DNA of 24,308 bases from UBA10649 sp964391765 (GTDB lineage Bacteria > Actinomycetota > Actinomycetes > S36-B12): the NCBI GenBank assembly GCA_964391765.1, contig CAYMNG010000026.1:1-24308 (forward strand), read 5' to 3'. Below are positions 7,081 through 14,048 of the stretch, one piece after another. The translations under genes were made by a program, and so were the position numbers. Each line of letters begins with the position of its first letter. Position 1 is the first letter of the stretch. The notes below the pieces were generated by a model. That model made no database searches and was not told the DNA's origin. It saw only the letters and a program-made list of their open reading frames with translations.

Positions 7081-7539
7081 GTGCATGTCCCCGCGCCGGA
7101 GATCGACGCCGTCGACTGGATCGGCGAGCCGTCGCCGCTGTCCACCCTGCGCGGTCGCGTCGTGCTCGTCGAGGCCTTCCAGATGCTCTGCCCGGGGTGC
7201 GTCAGCCGCGGCCTGCCACAGGTGCAGCGGGTCCGGCGGGCCTTCCCCGACGTCGTCGTCCTCGGCCTGCACTCGGTCTTCGAGCACCACGCGGCGATGG
7301 GCCGGGTCAGCCTCGAGGCGTTCGTCCACGAGTACGCGATCACCTACCCGGTGGCGATCGACCGGCACGAGGACGGCAACCGGATCCCGGTCACGATGGC
7401 CCGCTACGACCTGCAGGGGACGCCGTCGACGCTGCTGATCGACCGGGCCGGCCTGCTGCGGCTGGTCGAGTTCGGCACGATGGACGACCTGACCTTGGGT
7501 GCGCACCTGGCCCGGCTGCTGGCCGAGCCGGCCGGCTGA
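7081..7539 (+). CDS. TlpA-like thiol-disulfide oxidoreductase (thioredoxin fold)
   Basis: 152 residues from GTG at 7081. The fold is recognisable: an N-terminal strand PAPEIDAVDWIGEPSPLSTLRGRVVLVEAFQ, then the active-site MLCPGC (Cys37, Cys40) at the start of the helix, then VVVLGLHSVFEHH, and the cis-Pro loop GTPSTLLIDRAG, followed by FGTMDDLTLGAHLARLL. The dithiol CPGC and the HSVFEHH insertion are typical of cytoplasmic peroxiredoxin/TlpA-like proteins such as those annotated 'redoxin domain'. No signal peptide or membrane anchor is seen, so it appears cytoplasmic unless the true start is upstream. It would reduce or oxidise partner thiols, possibly the CPVC membrane protein encoded just before. 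Confidence 0.8.
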   Translation: MHVPAPEIDAVDWIGEPSPLSTLRGRVVLVEAFQMLCPGCVSRGLPQVQRVRRAFPDVVVLGLHSVFEHHAAMGRVSLEAFVHEYAITYPVAIDRHEDGNRIPVTMARYDLQGTPSTLLIDRAGLLRLVEFGTMDDLTLGAHLARLLAEPAG

Positions 7540-7581
7540 CGCGCCCGGCTCCGACGCGGGAGCGACGCCGTTCCGACCGCG

Positions 7582-8043
7582 TCAGTTCGTGTTGCAGGCC
7601 GTCGGCCAGATCTGGGCGGGTACCTGCGCGTCGTCCGGCCGGGCCGCCGGGTCGGTCGTCGACGGCGTCCCGCACACCTCGGTGCGGTCCTTGGGGATCC
7701 AGAACTGTCCCTCGGCCTGGAACACCAACGTGATCGCGAAGCCGTCGCCGCTGGCCGCCGGGTCCGTCGAGAGCACGTCGACGATCGCCGCGGCCCACCC
7801 GTCGGCGCACTCGACCTCGTAGAACTCCCCGAGCTTCATGTCCGGCGAATCCGCCGCGACGGCGGCGGCCGCCGGCTCGGCCAGCGCCGCTGCGTCGCAC
7901 GTCGTCATCCCGCCGACCAGCGACGAGCTCGCGGCCGGCGTGGTCGGCGTCGCCCCCGTCGGCGCGCCCGAGCAGCCGGCGAGCGGGACGGTCGCCAGCA
8001 CCGCGATCGTCACGAGCGCCCCGGTGCGGATGCGGCTGTCCAT
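7582..8043 (-). CDS. putative lipoprotein, function unknown
   Basis: 153 residues. A clear ribosome site (GAAGGAGG) precedes the ATG at 8043. The signal is MDSRIRTGALVTIAVLATVP with lipobox LAGC (Cys24), followed by a Thr/Ala/Pro/Ser linker. The mature domain has four Cys (TTCDAAA, EVECADGW, EVCGTPS, TACNTN) that could form two disulfides, and a small domain with GEFYEVECADGWAAAIVDV and GFAITLVFQAEGQFWIP. I do not recognise the family. It is divergent from the ABC transporter, so it may be regulated with it, but nothing in the sequence proves a partnership. Confidence 0.75.
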   Translation of the reverse strand: MDSRIRTGALVTIAVLATVPLAGCSGAPTGATPTTPAASSSLVGGMTTCDAAALAEPAAAAVAADSPDMKLGEFYEVECADGWAAAIVDVLSTDPAASGDGFAITLVFQAEGQFWIPKDRTEVCGTPSTTDPAARPDDAQVPAQIWPTACNTN

Positions 8044-8195
8044 GACCCTCCTTCGTCCTCCTGCCTGCGCAGCCTGCCACACCGGTGTCCACAGGGCCGG
8101 TTCCGCGCGGACCCGCCCGACCGCCGGGGAACTAGGCTCCCGCGGGAACACCACCCGCCCGACCGCCCGACCACCCCGACGACGAGGAGACCCCG

Positions 8196-8963
8196 GTGTC
8201 GACCGATCCCACGCCAGGGCCGCTGCCGGTCGCGGCGCGGGCCGTCGCGGTGCGCAAGGTGTACGGCGAGCGCGACACCGCCGTGACCGCCCTCGACGAC
8301 GTCAGCGTCGACTTCGCGCGCGGCCGGTTCACCGCGATCATGGGGCCGTCCGGTTCGGGCAAGTCCACGCTGATGCACGTGTGCGCCGGCCTGGACACGG
8401 TGACCGCCGGGTCGGTCCACCTCGGCGACGTGGCGCTGACCGGGCTGAGCGACAACGCCCTGACCCGCCTGCGCCGGGACCGGATCGGCTTCGTGTTCCA
8501 GGCGTTCAACCTCGTGCCGACGCTGACCGCGCAGGAGAACATCACGCTGCCGGCGGACATCGCCGGGCGTCGCGTCGACCAGGACTGGTTCGACACGGTC
8601 GTCGACACCGTCGGCCTGCGCGATCGGCTGCGAAGCCGGCCCAGCCAACTGTCCGGCGGCCAGCAGCAACGGGTCGCCGCGGCCCGGGCGCTGGTCGGTC
8701 GCCCGGACTTCGTCTTCGCCGTCGAGCCGACCGGCAACCTCGACTCGCGCTCGGGCGCCGAACTGGTGGAGTTCCTGCGGCACAGCGTGACGGCCTTCGA
8801 CCAGACGATCGTCATGGTGACCCACGACCCGACGGCCGCGTCGTACGCCGACCGCGTCGTGTTCTTGGCCGACGGCCGGATCGTCGACGCGATGGAGGCA
8901 CCGACCGCCGGCCGGGTGCTGGACCGCATGAAGGAGTTCGACGGCAAGGGTCGGAGGTCGTAG
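8196..8963 (+). CDS. MacB/LolD-type ABC transporter ATPase, Walker B Asp replaced by Val
   Basis: 255 residues, GTG start after GAGGAGA. Motifs in order: Walker A GPSGSGKST (50-58), Q-loop FQAFNLVP, signature LSGGQQQR (152-159), Walker B region FVFAVEPTGNLD, and H-loop VTHD (His210). The family sequence is FADEPTGNLD; here the Asp that binds the Mg-water is Val176 (codon GTC at 8721-8723), while the catalytic Glu177 remains. This could slow or abolish hydrolysis, or could be a sequencing error of one base (GAC to GTC). The 3-nt spacing to the next gene and the family type point to an exporter or mechanotransmission-type ABC system with the large FtsX-like permease. A TAGGCT hexamer at 8130-8135 could be its -10. 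Confidence 0.93.
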   Translation: MSTDPTPGPLPVAARAVAVRKVYGERDTAVTALDDVSVDFARGRFTAIMGPSGSGKSTLMHVCAGLDTVTAGSVHLGDVALTGLSDNALTRLRRDRIGFVFQAFNLVPTLTAQENITLPADIAGRRVDQDWFDTVVDTVGLRDRLRSRPSQLSGGQQQRVAAARALVGRPDFVFAVEPTGNLDSRSGAELVEFLRHSVTAFDQTIVMVTHDPTAASYADRVVFLADGRIVDAMEAPTAGRVLDRMKEFDGKGRRS

Positions 8964-8966
8964 CGC

Positions 8967-11498
8967 ATGCTGCGAGCGGCTTGGCGCAGCCTGCTGCACC
9001 ACGCGGTGCGACTGCTGCTGTCCGGTCTGGCGATCGTGCTGGGCGTGGGCTTCGTCGTCGGCACGTTGATCTTCACCGACACCCTCAACCGCACGTTCAC
9101 CGACCTGTTCGCGGACACCACCACCGACGTCGTCGTCACGCCGGTCAGCGTCGTCGACGACAGCGGCCGGATCGGTTCGGTCGCGACCCTCCCGGCGTCC
9201 GTCCTCGACCGCGTGCGTGCGGTACCGGGGGTGGCCAGCGCCGTCGGGTCGATCGGCGCGGACGGCATCACGATCGTCGCCGCCGACGGGTCGGTCCTCG
9301 GCGGTCGCGGCGCACCACGCCTGGGCATCAACTGGGTCGACGACGCGAACGTGACCGGACTGCGCCTGGTGGACGGCCGGGCCCCAGCGGGTCCGGCCGA
9401 GGTCGCGATCGACGCGGTCTCGGCGCAGAAGGCCGGGTACGGCGTCGGCGGAACGGTCCGACTGGGCGGACCGGCCGGGCCGTTCTCGGCCGAGCTCGCC
9501 GGCGTGTTCCGGTACGGCACCTCGGGGAACCTCGCCGGCGCGACGATCGTGGCGTTCGACACCGCCCGGGCGCAGCAGGTGCTGCTCGGCGGGGCCGACG
9601 CGTTCACCCAGGTCGACGTCGTCGCGGCCGACGGGGTGTCCCAGGACTCGCTGGCGGCGTCGATCGGCGCCGGCCTGGGCGGTGCGGCGACCGTGCGCAC
9701 CGGGACGCAGGCCGCGGACGACGCCACGTCCGCGATCGTCGAGGGCCTGGCCTTCGTCAACGTGTTCTTGCTGGTGTTCGCGGGGATCGCGCTCTTCGTC
9801 GGGACGTTCATCATCTTGAACACCTTCGCGATGCTGGTCGCCCAGCGCACCCGCGAACTCGCCCTGCTGCGCGCGCTGGGCGCCACCCGGGGCCAGGTCG
9901 TCCGCTCGATCGTCGTCGAGGCCGGCCTCGTGGGCCTGGCCGGCTCGCTGACGGGGATCGCCGTCGGTGTCGTCGTCGCCTACGGGTTGCGCGCGCTGTT
10001 CGGCGCGTTGGGCGCGGACCTGGCCAGCGACGGCCTGGTCCTCGCGCCGCGCACGATCGCCGCCGGCCTCGTCGTCGGTGTCGCGACGACCGTGGTCGCG
10101 GCGCTCGCGCCGGCGGTCCGGGCGGCGCGGATCTCCCCGATGGCCGCGCTCCGCGACGACGTCGTCGCGCCGCCGGCGGCGTCGCGTGTGCGCGGCACGG
10201 TCGGCGCGCTGATCGCCGGCGCCGGGGCCGTCGCGATGGTCGTGGGTGCCTCGCGGGGTACCGACGGGACGGTCCTCGTGGGCCTGGGCGCGGTCGCACT
10301 GCTGGTCGGGGCGATCGTCGCGAGCCCGGCGCTGGCCCGTCCGGTGGTGTCCGGCGTGGGGTTCGCCCTGCCGCGGCTGTTCGGGACGGTCGGCGCGCTC
10401 GCGGTGTCGAACGCCCGCCGCCAGCCCCGACGGACCGCGGCCACCGCGTCGGCGTTGATGATCGGCCTGGCCCTGGTGTCGGCGCTGACCGTCTTCGCGA
10501 CCTCGGCCAAGGCGTCGATCACCCAGGTGATCGACCGGGTGATCGGCGCGCAGTTCGTCGTCAGCAACAGCGCCCCGCGCACGCCGATCGCCGCCGACGT
10601 CGTCGCGCAGGTCGCCGCGGTCCCCGGCGTCGCGGTCGTCTCGCCGGTCGCCGTCGTGCCCGCGCGGATCGGGGCGGCGGTCGGGCCGGTCACGGTGATC
10701 GACCCGGCGACCTTCGGGCAGGTCGTGACGCTGCCGACGGTGACCGGCTCGCTGTCGGACCTGGGTGCCGACGCGATCGCGGTCGACCAGTCGACGGCGA
10801 CCGACGCCGGCCTGCGCCTGGGCGACCCGGTCCGCGTCGAGTTCACCAGCGGCGCGCGTGACCTCCGCCTTGCCGCCGTGTACGCCGGCGCGGGGGAGTT
10901 CACCGGCTACGTGCTGCCGCGCGCCGCGCTGGCCGCGGTCGGCGTGCAGCCGGCGGACCGCCTGGTCTACGTCAAGGCCGACGCCGGCGCGGACCTGGAT
11001 CGGATGCAGCGCGACCTGCAGCACGCGGTCGCGGCCGATCCCACCGTCGACGTGCAGAGCCAGGCGCAGTTCGCCCAGGAGATCACGTCGAACGTCGACC
11101 AGGTCCTGTTGATCCTGGTCCTGCTGCTGAGCCTGGCGGTCCTGATCGCGGTCCTGGGCATCGTCAACACCCTCGTGCTCTCGGTCGCCGAGCGCACCCG
11201 GGAGATCGGCCTGCTGCGCGCCGTCGGCGCCGGCCGGCGGCAGATCCGGGTGATGATCGTCCTGGAGGCACTGGTGATCGCGCTGTTCGGCGCGCTCGTC
11301 GGCCTGGCCCTCGGGCTGGGGTTCGCCATCGGTCTGCAGCGCACCCTCGTCGACCAGGGCATCACCGTGCTGGCGATCCCCTGGTCGGGCCTGCTCGCCT
11401 TCTTGGTGCTGGCCGCGATCGTCGGCGTCCTCGCGGCGCTGTGGCCGGCGCGGCGCGCCAGCCGGCTGGACATCCTCGCGGCGATCGCCGCCGAGTGA
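8967..11498 (+). CDS. FtsX-like/MacB-type ABC transporter permease, duplicated form
   Basis: 843 residues. An N-terminal membrane segment (about 15-38) is followed by a MacB-type extracytoplasmic domain (to ~230), then an FtsX domain with three segments (about 262-385) containing NTFAMLVAQRTRELALLRALGATRGQVVRS in part, a central pair of membrane segments (~410-450), another membrane segment near 490, a second periplasmic-type domain (~510-700), and a second FtsX domain (~710-840) with NTLVLSVAERTREIGLLRAVGA. The two REL/REIxLLRAxGA coupling helices are the family signature. Fused two-half permeases of this kind are common in actinobacteria, usually annotated as putative efflux of antibiotics, lipids or peptides; the substrate cannot be told. 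It forms an operon with the ATPase. Confidence 0.93.
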   Translation: MLRAAWRSLLHHAVRLLLSGLAIVLGVGFVVGTLIFTDTLNRTFTDLFADTTTDVVVTPVSVVDDSGRIGSVATLPASVLDRVRAVPGVASAVGSIGADGITIVAADGSVLGGRGAPRLGINWVDDANVTGLRLVDGRAPAGPAEVAIDAVSAQKAGYGVGGTVRLGGPAGPFSAELAGVFRYGTSGNLAGATIVAFDTARAQQVLLGGADAFTQVDVVAADGVSQDSLAASIGAGLGGAATVRTGTQAADDATSAIVEGLAFVNVFLLVFAGIALFVGTFIILNTFAMLVAQRTRELALLRALGATRGQVVRSIVVEAGLVGLAGSLTGIAVGVVVAYGLRALFGALGADLASDGLVLAPRTIAAGLVVGVATTVVAALAPAVRAARISPMAALRDDVVAPPAASRVRGTVGALIAGAGAVAMVVGASRGTDGTVLVGLGAVALLVGAIVASPALARPVVSGVGFALPRLFGTVGALAVSNARRQPRRTAATASALMIGLALVSALTVFATSAKASITQVIDRVIGAQFVVSNSAPRTPIAADVVAQVAAVPGVAVVSPVAVVPARIGAAVGPVTVIDPATFGQVVTLPTVTGSLSDLGADAIAVDQSTATDAGLRLGDPVRVEFTSGARDLRLAAVYAGAGEFTGYVLPRAALAAVGVQPADRLVYVKADAGADLDRMQRDLQHAVAADPTVDVQSQAQFAQEITSNVDQVLLILVLLLSLAVLIAVLGIVNTLVLSVAERTREIGLLRAVGAGRRQIRVMIVLEALVIALFGALVGLALGLGFAIGLQRTLVDQGITVLAIPWSGLLAFLVLAAIVGVLAALWPARRASRLDILAAIAAE

Positions 11499-11536
11499 CC
11501 CCCGCCCGTCCCCGCACCCACCCTCGCACCCACCCT

Positions 11537-11599
11537 CGCCGACCTTGAGGTTGTACCGGGTCCGCGCGGCAAACACGCGGTACAACCTCAAGGTCGGCG
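11537..11599. repeat. palindromic element, copy 1
   Basis: A perfect 22-bp inverted repeat (arms 11537-11558 and 11578-11599) around a 19-nt loop. The arm core is CTTGAGGTTGTACCG and its complement. The loop starts GGTCC and ends AAACACG. It lies 38 nt after the permease stop and 93 nt before the start of the AbiEi/DUF559 gene. No T tract follows it. The stretch 11499-11536 before it is a C-rich spacer with a short direct repeat (CGCACCCACCCT twice). Confidence 0.95.
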
Positions 11600-11692
11600 G
11601 GGAGGACTGTGACCGTCCACAGGGTTCGGGCACCGTCCACGGGACGACGACACGTCCTGGCGTGCGGTCCGGGGTACCGACATCGTCGGGCC

Positions 11693-12631
11693 ATGACCGC
11701 ACGAGGACCACTGATCACCGACCGCTACGGACTGCTCACCCGCGACCGGGCCGCGTCGCAGGGGGTCAGCACGTCGACGCTGGAGACCGGAACGCGTAGC
11801 GGGCGCCTCGTGCGCCCGTACCGGGGGGTCTACGCCGTCCCCGACACCGGCGACGAGCACCAGCAGGTCCGGTCCGCCCTCGCCCACCTGGGGGTGGCGG
11901 CCGTCGGGGTCATCGGGTCGGCGGCGATCGCCCACGGCCTCCAGGGACTGCCGCGCTCGTGGCGGCCGCAGGTCGCGATGCCACCGGGCCTGGAGCGCGC
12001 CCAGCGACGCGACCTGGAGATCCACGTGTGGGACCTGCCGGCGGAGCACGTGACCAGCGTCGACGACCTGCCGGTGACCACGATCGTCCGGACGCTGGCC
12101 GATGTGTGCCGGCTGCTGCCGCGCGAGCGGGCGGTCTGCCTCGTCGACTCCGCGCTGGACCAACGGCTCGTGACCCCCGGCGACCTCGACGTCGTTCGGG
12201 ACCTCATGGCGCGCCGGCGCAACTGCGTGCCCGGCCGCCGCCATCTGAACCTGGCCCGGGTCGGCGCGCAGTCGCCCGGTGAGACGCGGGTGCGCCTCAT
12301 CCTGACGGATGCGGGCCTGCCCCCCGACGCGCTCCAGATCGAGCTCCGGCACGCCAGCGGCGGCCTCATCGGCTACGGCGACCTGGGGTACCACCTACCC
12401 GACGGCGGGATCCTCGTCGTGGAGTTCGACGGCCGATCGGTGCACGAGGCGCCGGCGGCGCTGCTGGCCGACCGGAGCCGGCAGAACGCGATCCTGGCCG
12501 CGCCGAACGCGACGATCCTGCGCTTCGCGTGGGAGGACACGCGGTCCCCGCATACGATCGTGTCGGCCGTGGCACCGGTCCTGCGCCAGGCCCGGTGGCG
12601 TCCGGGCCGGTCCGGCTCCTCGCGATCTTGA
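11693..12631 (+). CDS. AbiEi-type N-terminus with DUF559 nuclease-like C-terminus
   Basis: 312 residues from ATG at 11693. Residues ~8-55 form the winged-helix domain of type IV antitoxins of the AbiEi kind (DRYGLLTRDRAASQGVSTSTL, then GRLVRPYRGVYAVP). Residues ~60-165 are the usual middle region (IGSAAIAHGLQGLP, VTTIVRTLADVCR). Residues ~195-300 resemble DUF559/Vsr-like PD-(D/E)xK folds: SPGETRVR (Glu197), GYGDLGY (Asp230), LVVEFDG (Glu244, Asp246), then H251, DRSRQN and ILRF. Proteins of this fusion type are frequent in actinobacteria and uncharacterised. No AbiEii toxin gene is adjacent. The gene is bracketed by two palindromic elements, and its stop codon lies inside the second. An upstream start (11609) exists but the conserved domain begins at 11693. 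Confidence 0.85.
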   Translation: MTARGPLITDRYGLLTRDRAASQGVSTSTLETGTRSGRLVRPYRGVYAVPDTGDEHQQVRSALAHLGVAAVGVIGSAAIAHGLQGLPRSWRPQVAMPPGLERAQRRDLEIHVWDLPAEHVTSVDDLPVTTIVRTLADVCRLLPRERAVCLVDSALDQRLVTPGDLDVVRDLMARRRNCVPGRRHLNLARVGAQSPGETRVRLILTDAGLPPDALQIELRHASGGLIGYGDLGYHLPDGGILVVEFDGRSVHEAPAALLADRSRQNAILAAPNATILRFAWEDTRSPHTIVSAVAPVLRQARWRPGRSGSSRS

Positions 12632-12684
12632 GCTTGTACCGGGTCCCGCACGAAAACACGCGGTACAACCTCAAGGTCGAGGAG
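12616..12684. repeat. palindromic element, copy 2
   Basis: Core arms 12624-12641 and 12661-12678 match as an inverted repeat at 16 of 18 positions; CTCCTC (12616-12621) and GAGGAG (12679-12684) extend the stem with a 2-nt bulge. The loop is 19 nt, starting GGTCC and ending AAACACG, the same length and ends as in copy 1, and in the same orientation. The right arm CGGTACAACCTCAAGGTC is identical to that of copy 1; the left arm carries two changes. The TGA of the AbiEi/DUF559 gene is at 12629-12631, within the left arm. Confidence 0.93.
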
Positions 12685-12715
12685 GTGAAGCGGGGCGGGG
12701 TGGCGGCGCGCCCGT

Positions 12716-14008
12716 CTAGGCGAGGGGTTCGCCGGTCAGTTCACGCGACAGCGCGTCGACCGCCCGCCAGCAGTCGTGGTGGGTGTTGTACAGCGGCGCC
12801 GGCGATATCCGAACGATGTCCGGCGGCCGGTCGTCGGCCACGACCCCCCAGTTCGCGATCATCCGGTCCACCAGGTCGGTCGGGTTCGCCGGCACCCGGA
12901 CGGACAGCTGCGCACCGTGCGCGCGATCCGGTGCCGGGGTGACCACCGAGCAGCCCAGCCGCGGGCCGACCTCGTCCAGCAGCCCGCGCAGGTACCCGGT
13001 CAGGCGCAGGCTGCGCTCGCGCAGGGCCGGCAGCCCGACCTCGTCGAAGATCGCCAACGACGTGCGCACCGGCGCCAGCGCGAGGATCGGGGTGTTCGAG
13101 ACCGACCACGCGTCGGCACTGCGCTGCGGCGAACTCACCGGCGCCATGTCGAACCGGGTCGCCGGATCCGTGCTCCACCAGCCCTCCAGCCGCGGCAGCG
13201 TCGAGTCCGCGACGTGGCGCTCGTGGACGAACGCCGCGGCGATCGCCCCCGGACCGGAGTTGAGGTACTTGTAGGTGCACCACGCGGCGAAGTCGACGTC
13301 CCACTCGTGCAACGACACCGGGACGTTCCCGGCCGCGTGCGCGAGGTCCCAGCCGACCGTCGCGCCGATCTCGTGCCCCACCGCGGTGATCGCCGGCATG
13401 TCGAGGACCTCGCCGGTGCGGTAGTTGACCGCGCCGAGCAGAACCGTCGCGATCGAGTGCGCGTGCTCGTGCAACGTGCGCGTGATGTCCTCGGTTCGCA
13501 GCGTGTCCTCACCCGGTCGCGGCCGCAGCCGCAGGACCGCGGTGTCGGGGTCGTGCCCGCGGAACGCGACGTGGCTGCGCACGGCGTAGGAGTCCGAGGA
13601 GAACGCGTGGTCCTCGATGACGATCCGGTGGCGGATCGGCGTGGGCCGGTAGAACGAGGCGAGCAGCAGGTGGAGGTTGACCGTCAGCGTGTTCATCGCG
13701 ACGACCTCGTGCGGGAGCGCGCCGACGATCCGCGCCATCGGCTCGCGCAGCGGCTCGTGGAACCGGCCCCACGGGTGCGCACCCTGCGCGTGGCCCAGGA
13801 CGGCGTACTGCTCCCACGCGTCGAGTTCGGTCAGCAGGTCCGCGCGGGTCGCGCGCGGCTGCGCGCCCAGGGAGTTGCCGGCGAGGTACGCCGCCAGCGG
13901 GAAGTCCCCACCGGCCGCCGGCGGCAGGTGGAACGCCTCGCGGCGCGAGGCCGGGTCGGCGGCGGCGTCCAGGACGATCGCGGCGTCCTCGGTCAGGTCG
14001 ATCGGCAT
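12716..14008 (-). CDS. kynU: kynureninase
   Basis: 430 residues, the usual length. Kynureninase cleaves L-kynurenine (or 3-hydroxykynurenine) to anthranilate (or 3-hydroxyanthranilate) and alanine, using pyridoxal phosphate in the cytoplasm. Visible motifs: YLAGNSLG near residues 41-48, WGRFHEPL near 80, the cofactor aspartate region GWDLAHAAGNVP (Asp221, His224), WCTYKYLNSGPG with the Schiff-base Lys247, and the C-terminal RISPAPLYNTHHD. The start at 14008 (MPIDLTEDAA) fits the family; GGGG precedes it. No other tryptophan-degradation gene is next to it. It is divergent from the CPBP protease, with only 40 nt between start codons. Confidence 0.95.
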   Translation of the reverse strand: MPIDLTEDAAIVLDAAADPASRREAFHLPPAAGGDFPLAAYLAGNSLGAQPRATRADLLTELDAWEQYAVLGHAQGAHPWGRFHEPLREPMARIVGALPHEVVAMNTLTVNLHLLLASFYRPTPIRHRIVIEDHAFSSDSYAVRSHVAFRGHDPDTAVLRLRPRPGEDTLRTEDITRTLHEHAHSIATVLLGAVNYRTGEVLDMPAITAVGHEIGATVGWDLAHAAGNVPVSLHEWDVDFAAWCTYKYLNSGPGAIAAAFVHERHVADSTLPRLEGWWSTDPATRFDMAPVSSPQRSADAWSVSNTPILALAPVRTSLAIFDEVGLPALRERSLRLTGYLRGLLDEVGPRLGCSVVTPAPDRAHGAQLSVRVPANPTDLVDRMIANWGVVADDRPPDIVRISPAPLYNTHHDCWRAVDALSRELTGEPLA

Positions 14009-14035
14009 GACCCCATTCAATACCGGTTCGGCTCC

Positions 14036-14041
14036 TAGACT
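14036..14041 (+). promoter_or_regulatory. -10 box (TAGACT), probable leaderless promoter
   Basis: TAGACT is followed by exactly 7 nt and then the ATG of the CPBP protease gene; no ribosome site is visible. No good -35 is seen. Confidence 0.45.
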
Positions 14042-14048
14042 CGCGACG

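Noticed and set aside
11537..11599. Palindrome copy 1 as a plain terminator of the ABC operon
   Set aside because: Possible as a side effect, but it has no T tract, its stem is unusually long and perfect, and a matching copy with the same loop ends lies after the next gene, so termination alone does not explain it.
8010..11711. A very long open frame on the minus strand opposite the ABC transporter (over 1200 codons)
   Set aside because: It is antisense to two clearly conserved genes and is made of Arg/Asp/Gly-rich low-complexity sequence caused by base composition. Similar antisense frames occur opposite malG/GH13, DUF5719 and malE.
11545..11799. Short open frame starting MRLYRV...TRYNLKV at palindrome copy 1, with a similar frame on the other strand at copy 2
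   Set aside because: It is only the translation of the palindromic element, which reads alike on both strands; the rest overlaps the AbiEi/DUF559 gene in another frame.
11537..12684. Insertion sequence or RAYT transposase with REP ends
   Set aside because: The enclosed protein lacks HUH, DDE or serine/tyrosine recombinase motifs, the flanking elements are direct and not inverted copies, and no target duplication could be confirmed. The idea is kept only as an analogy.
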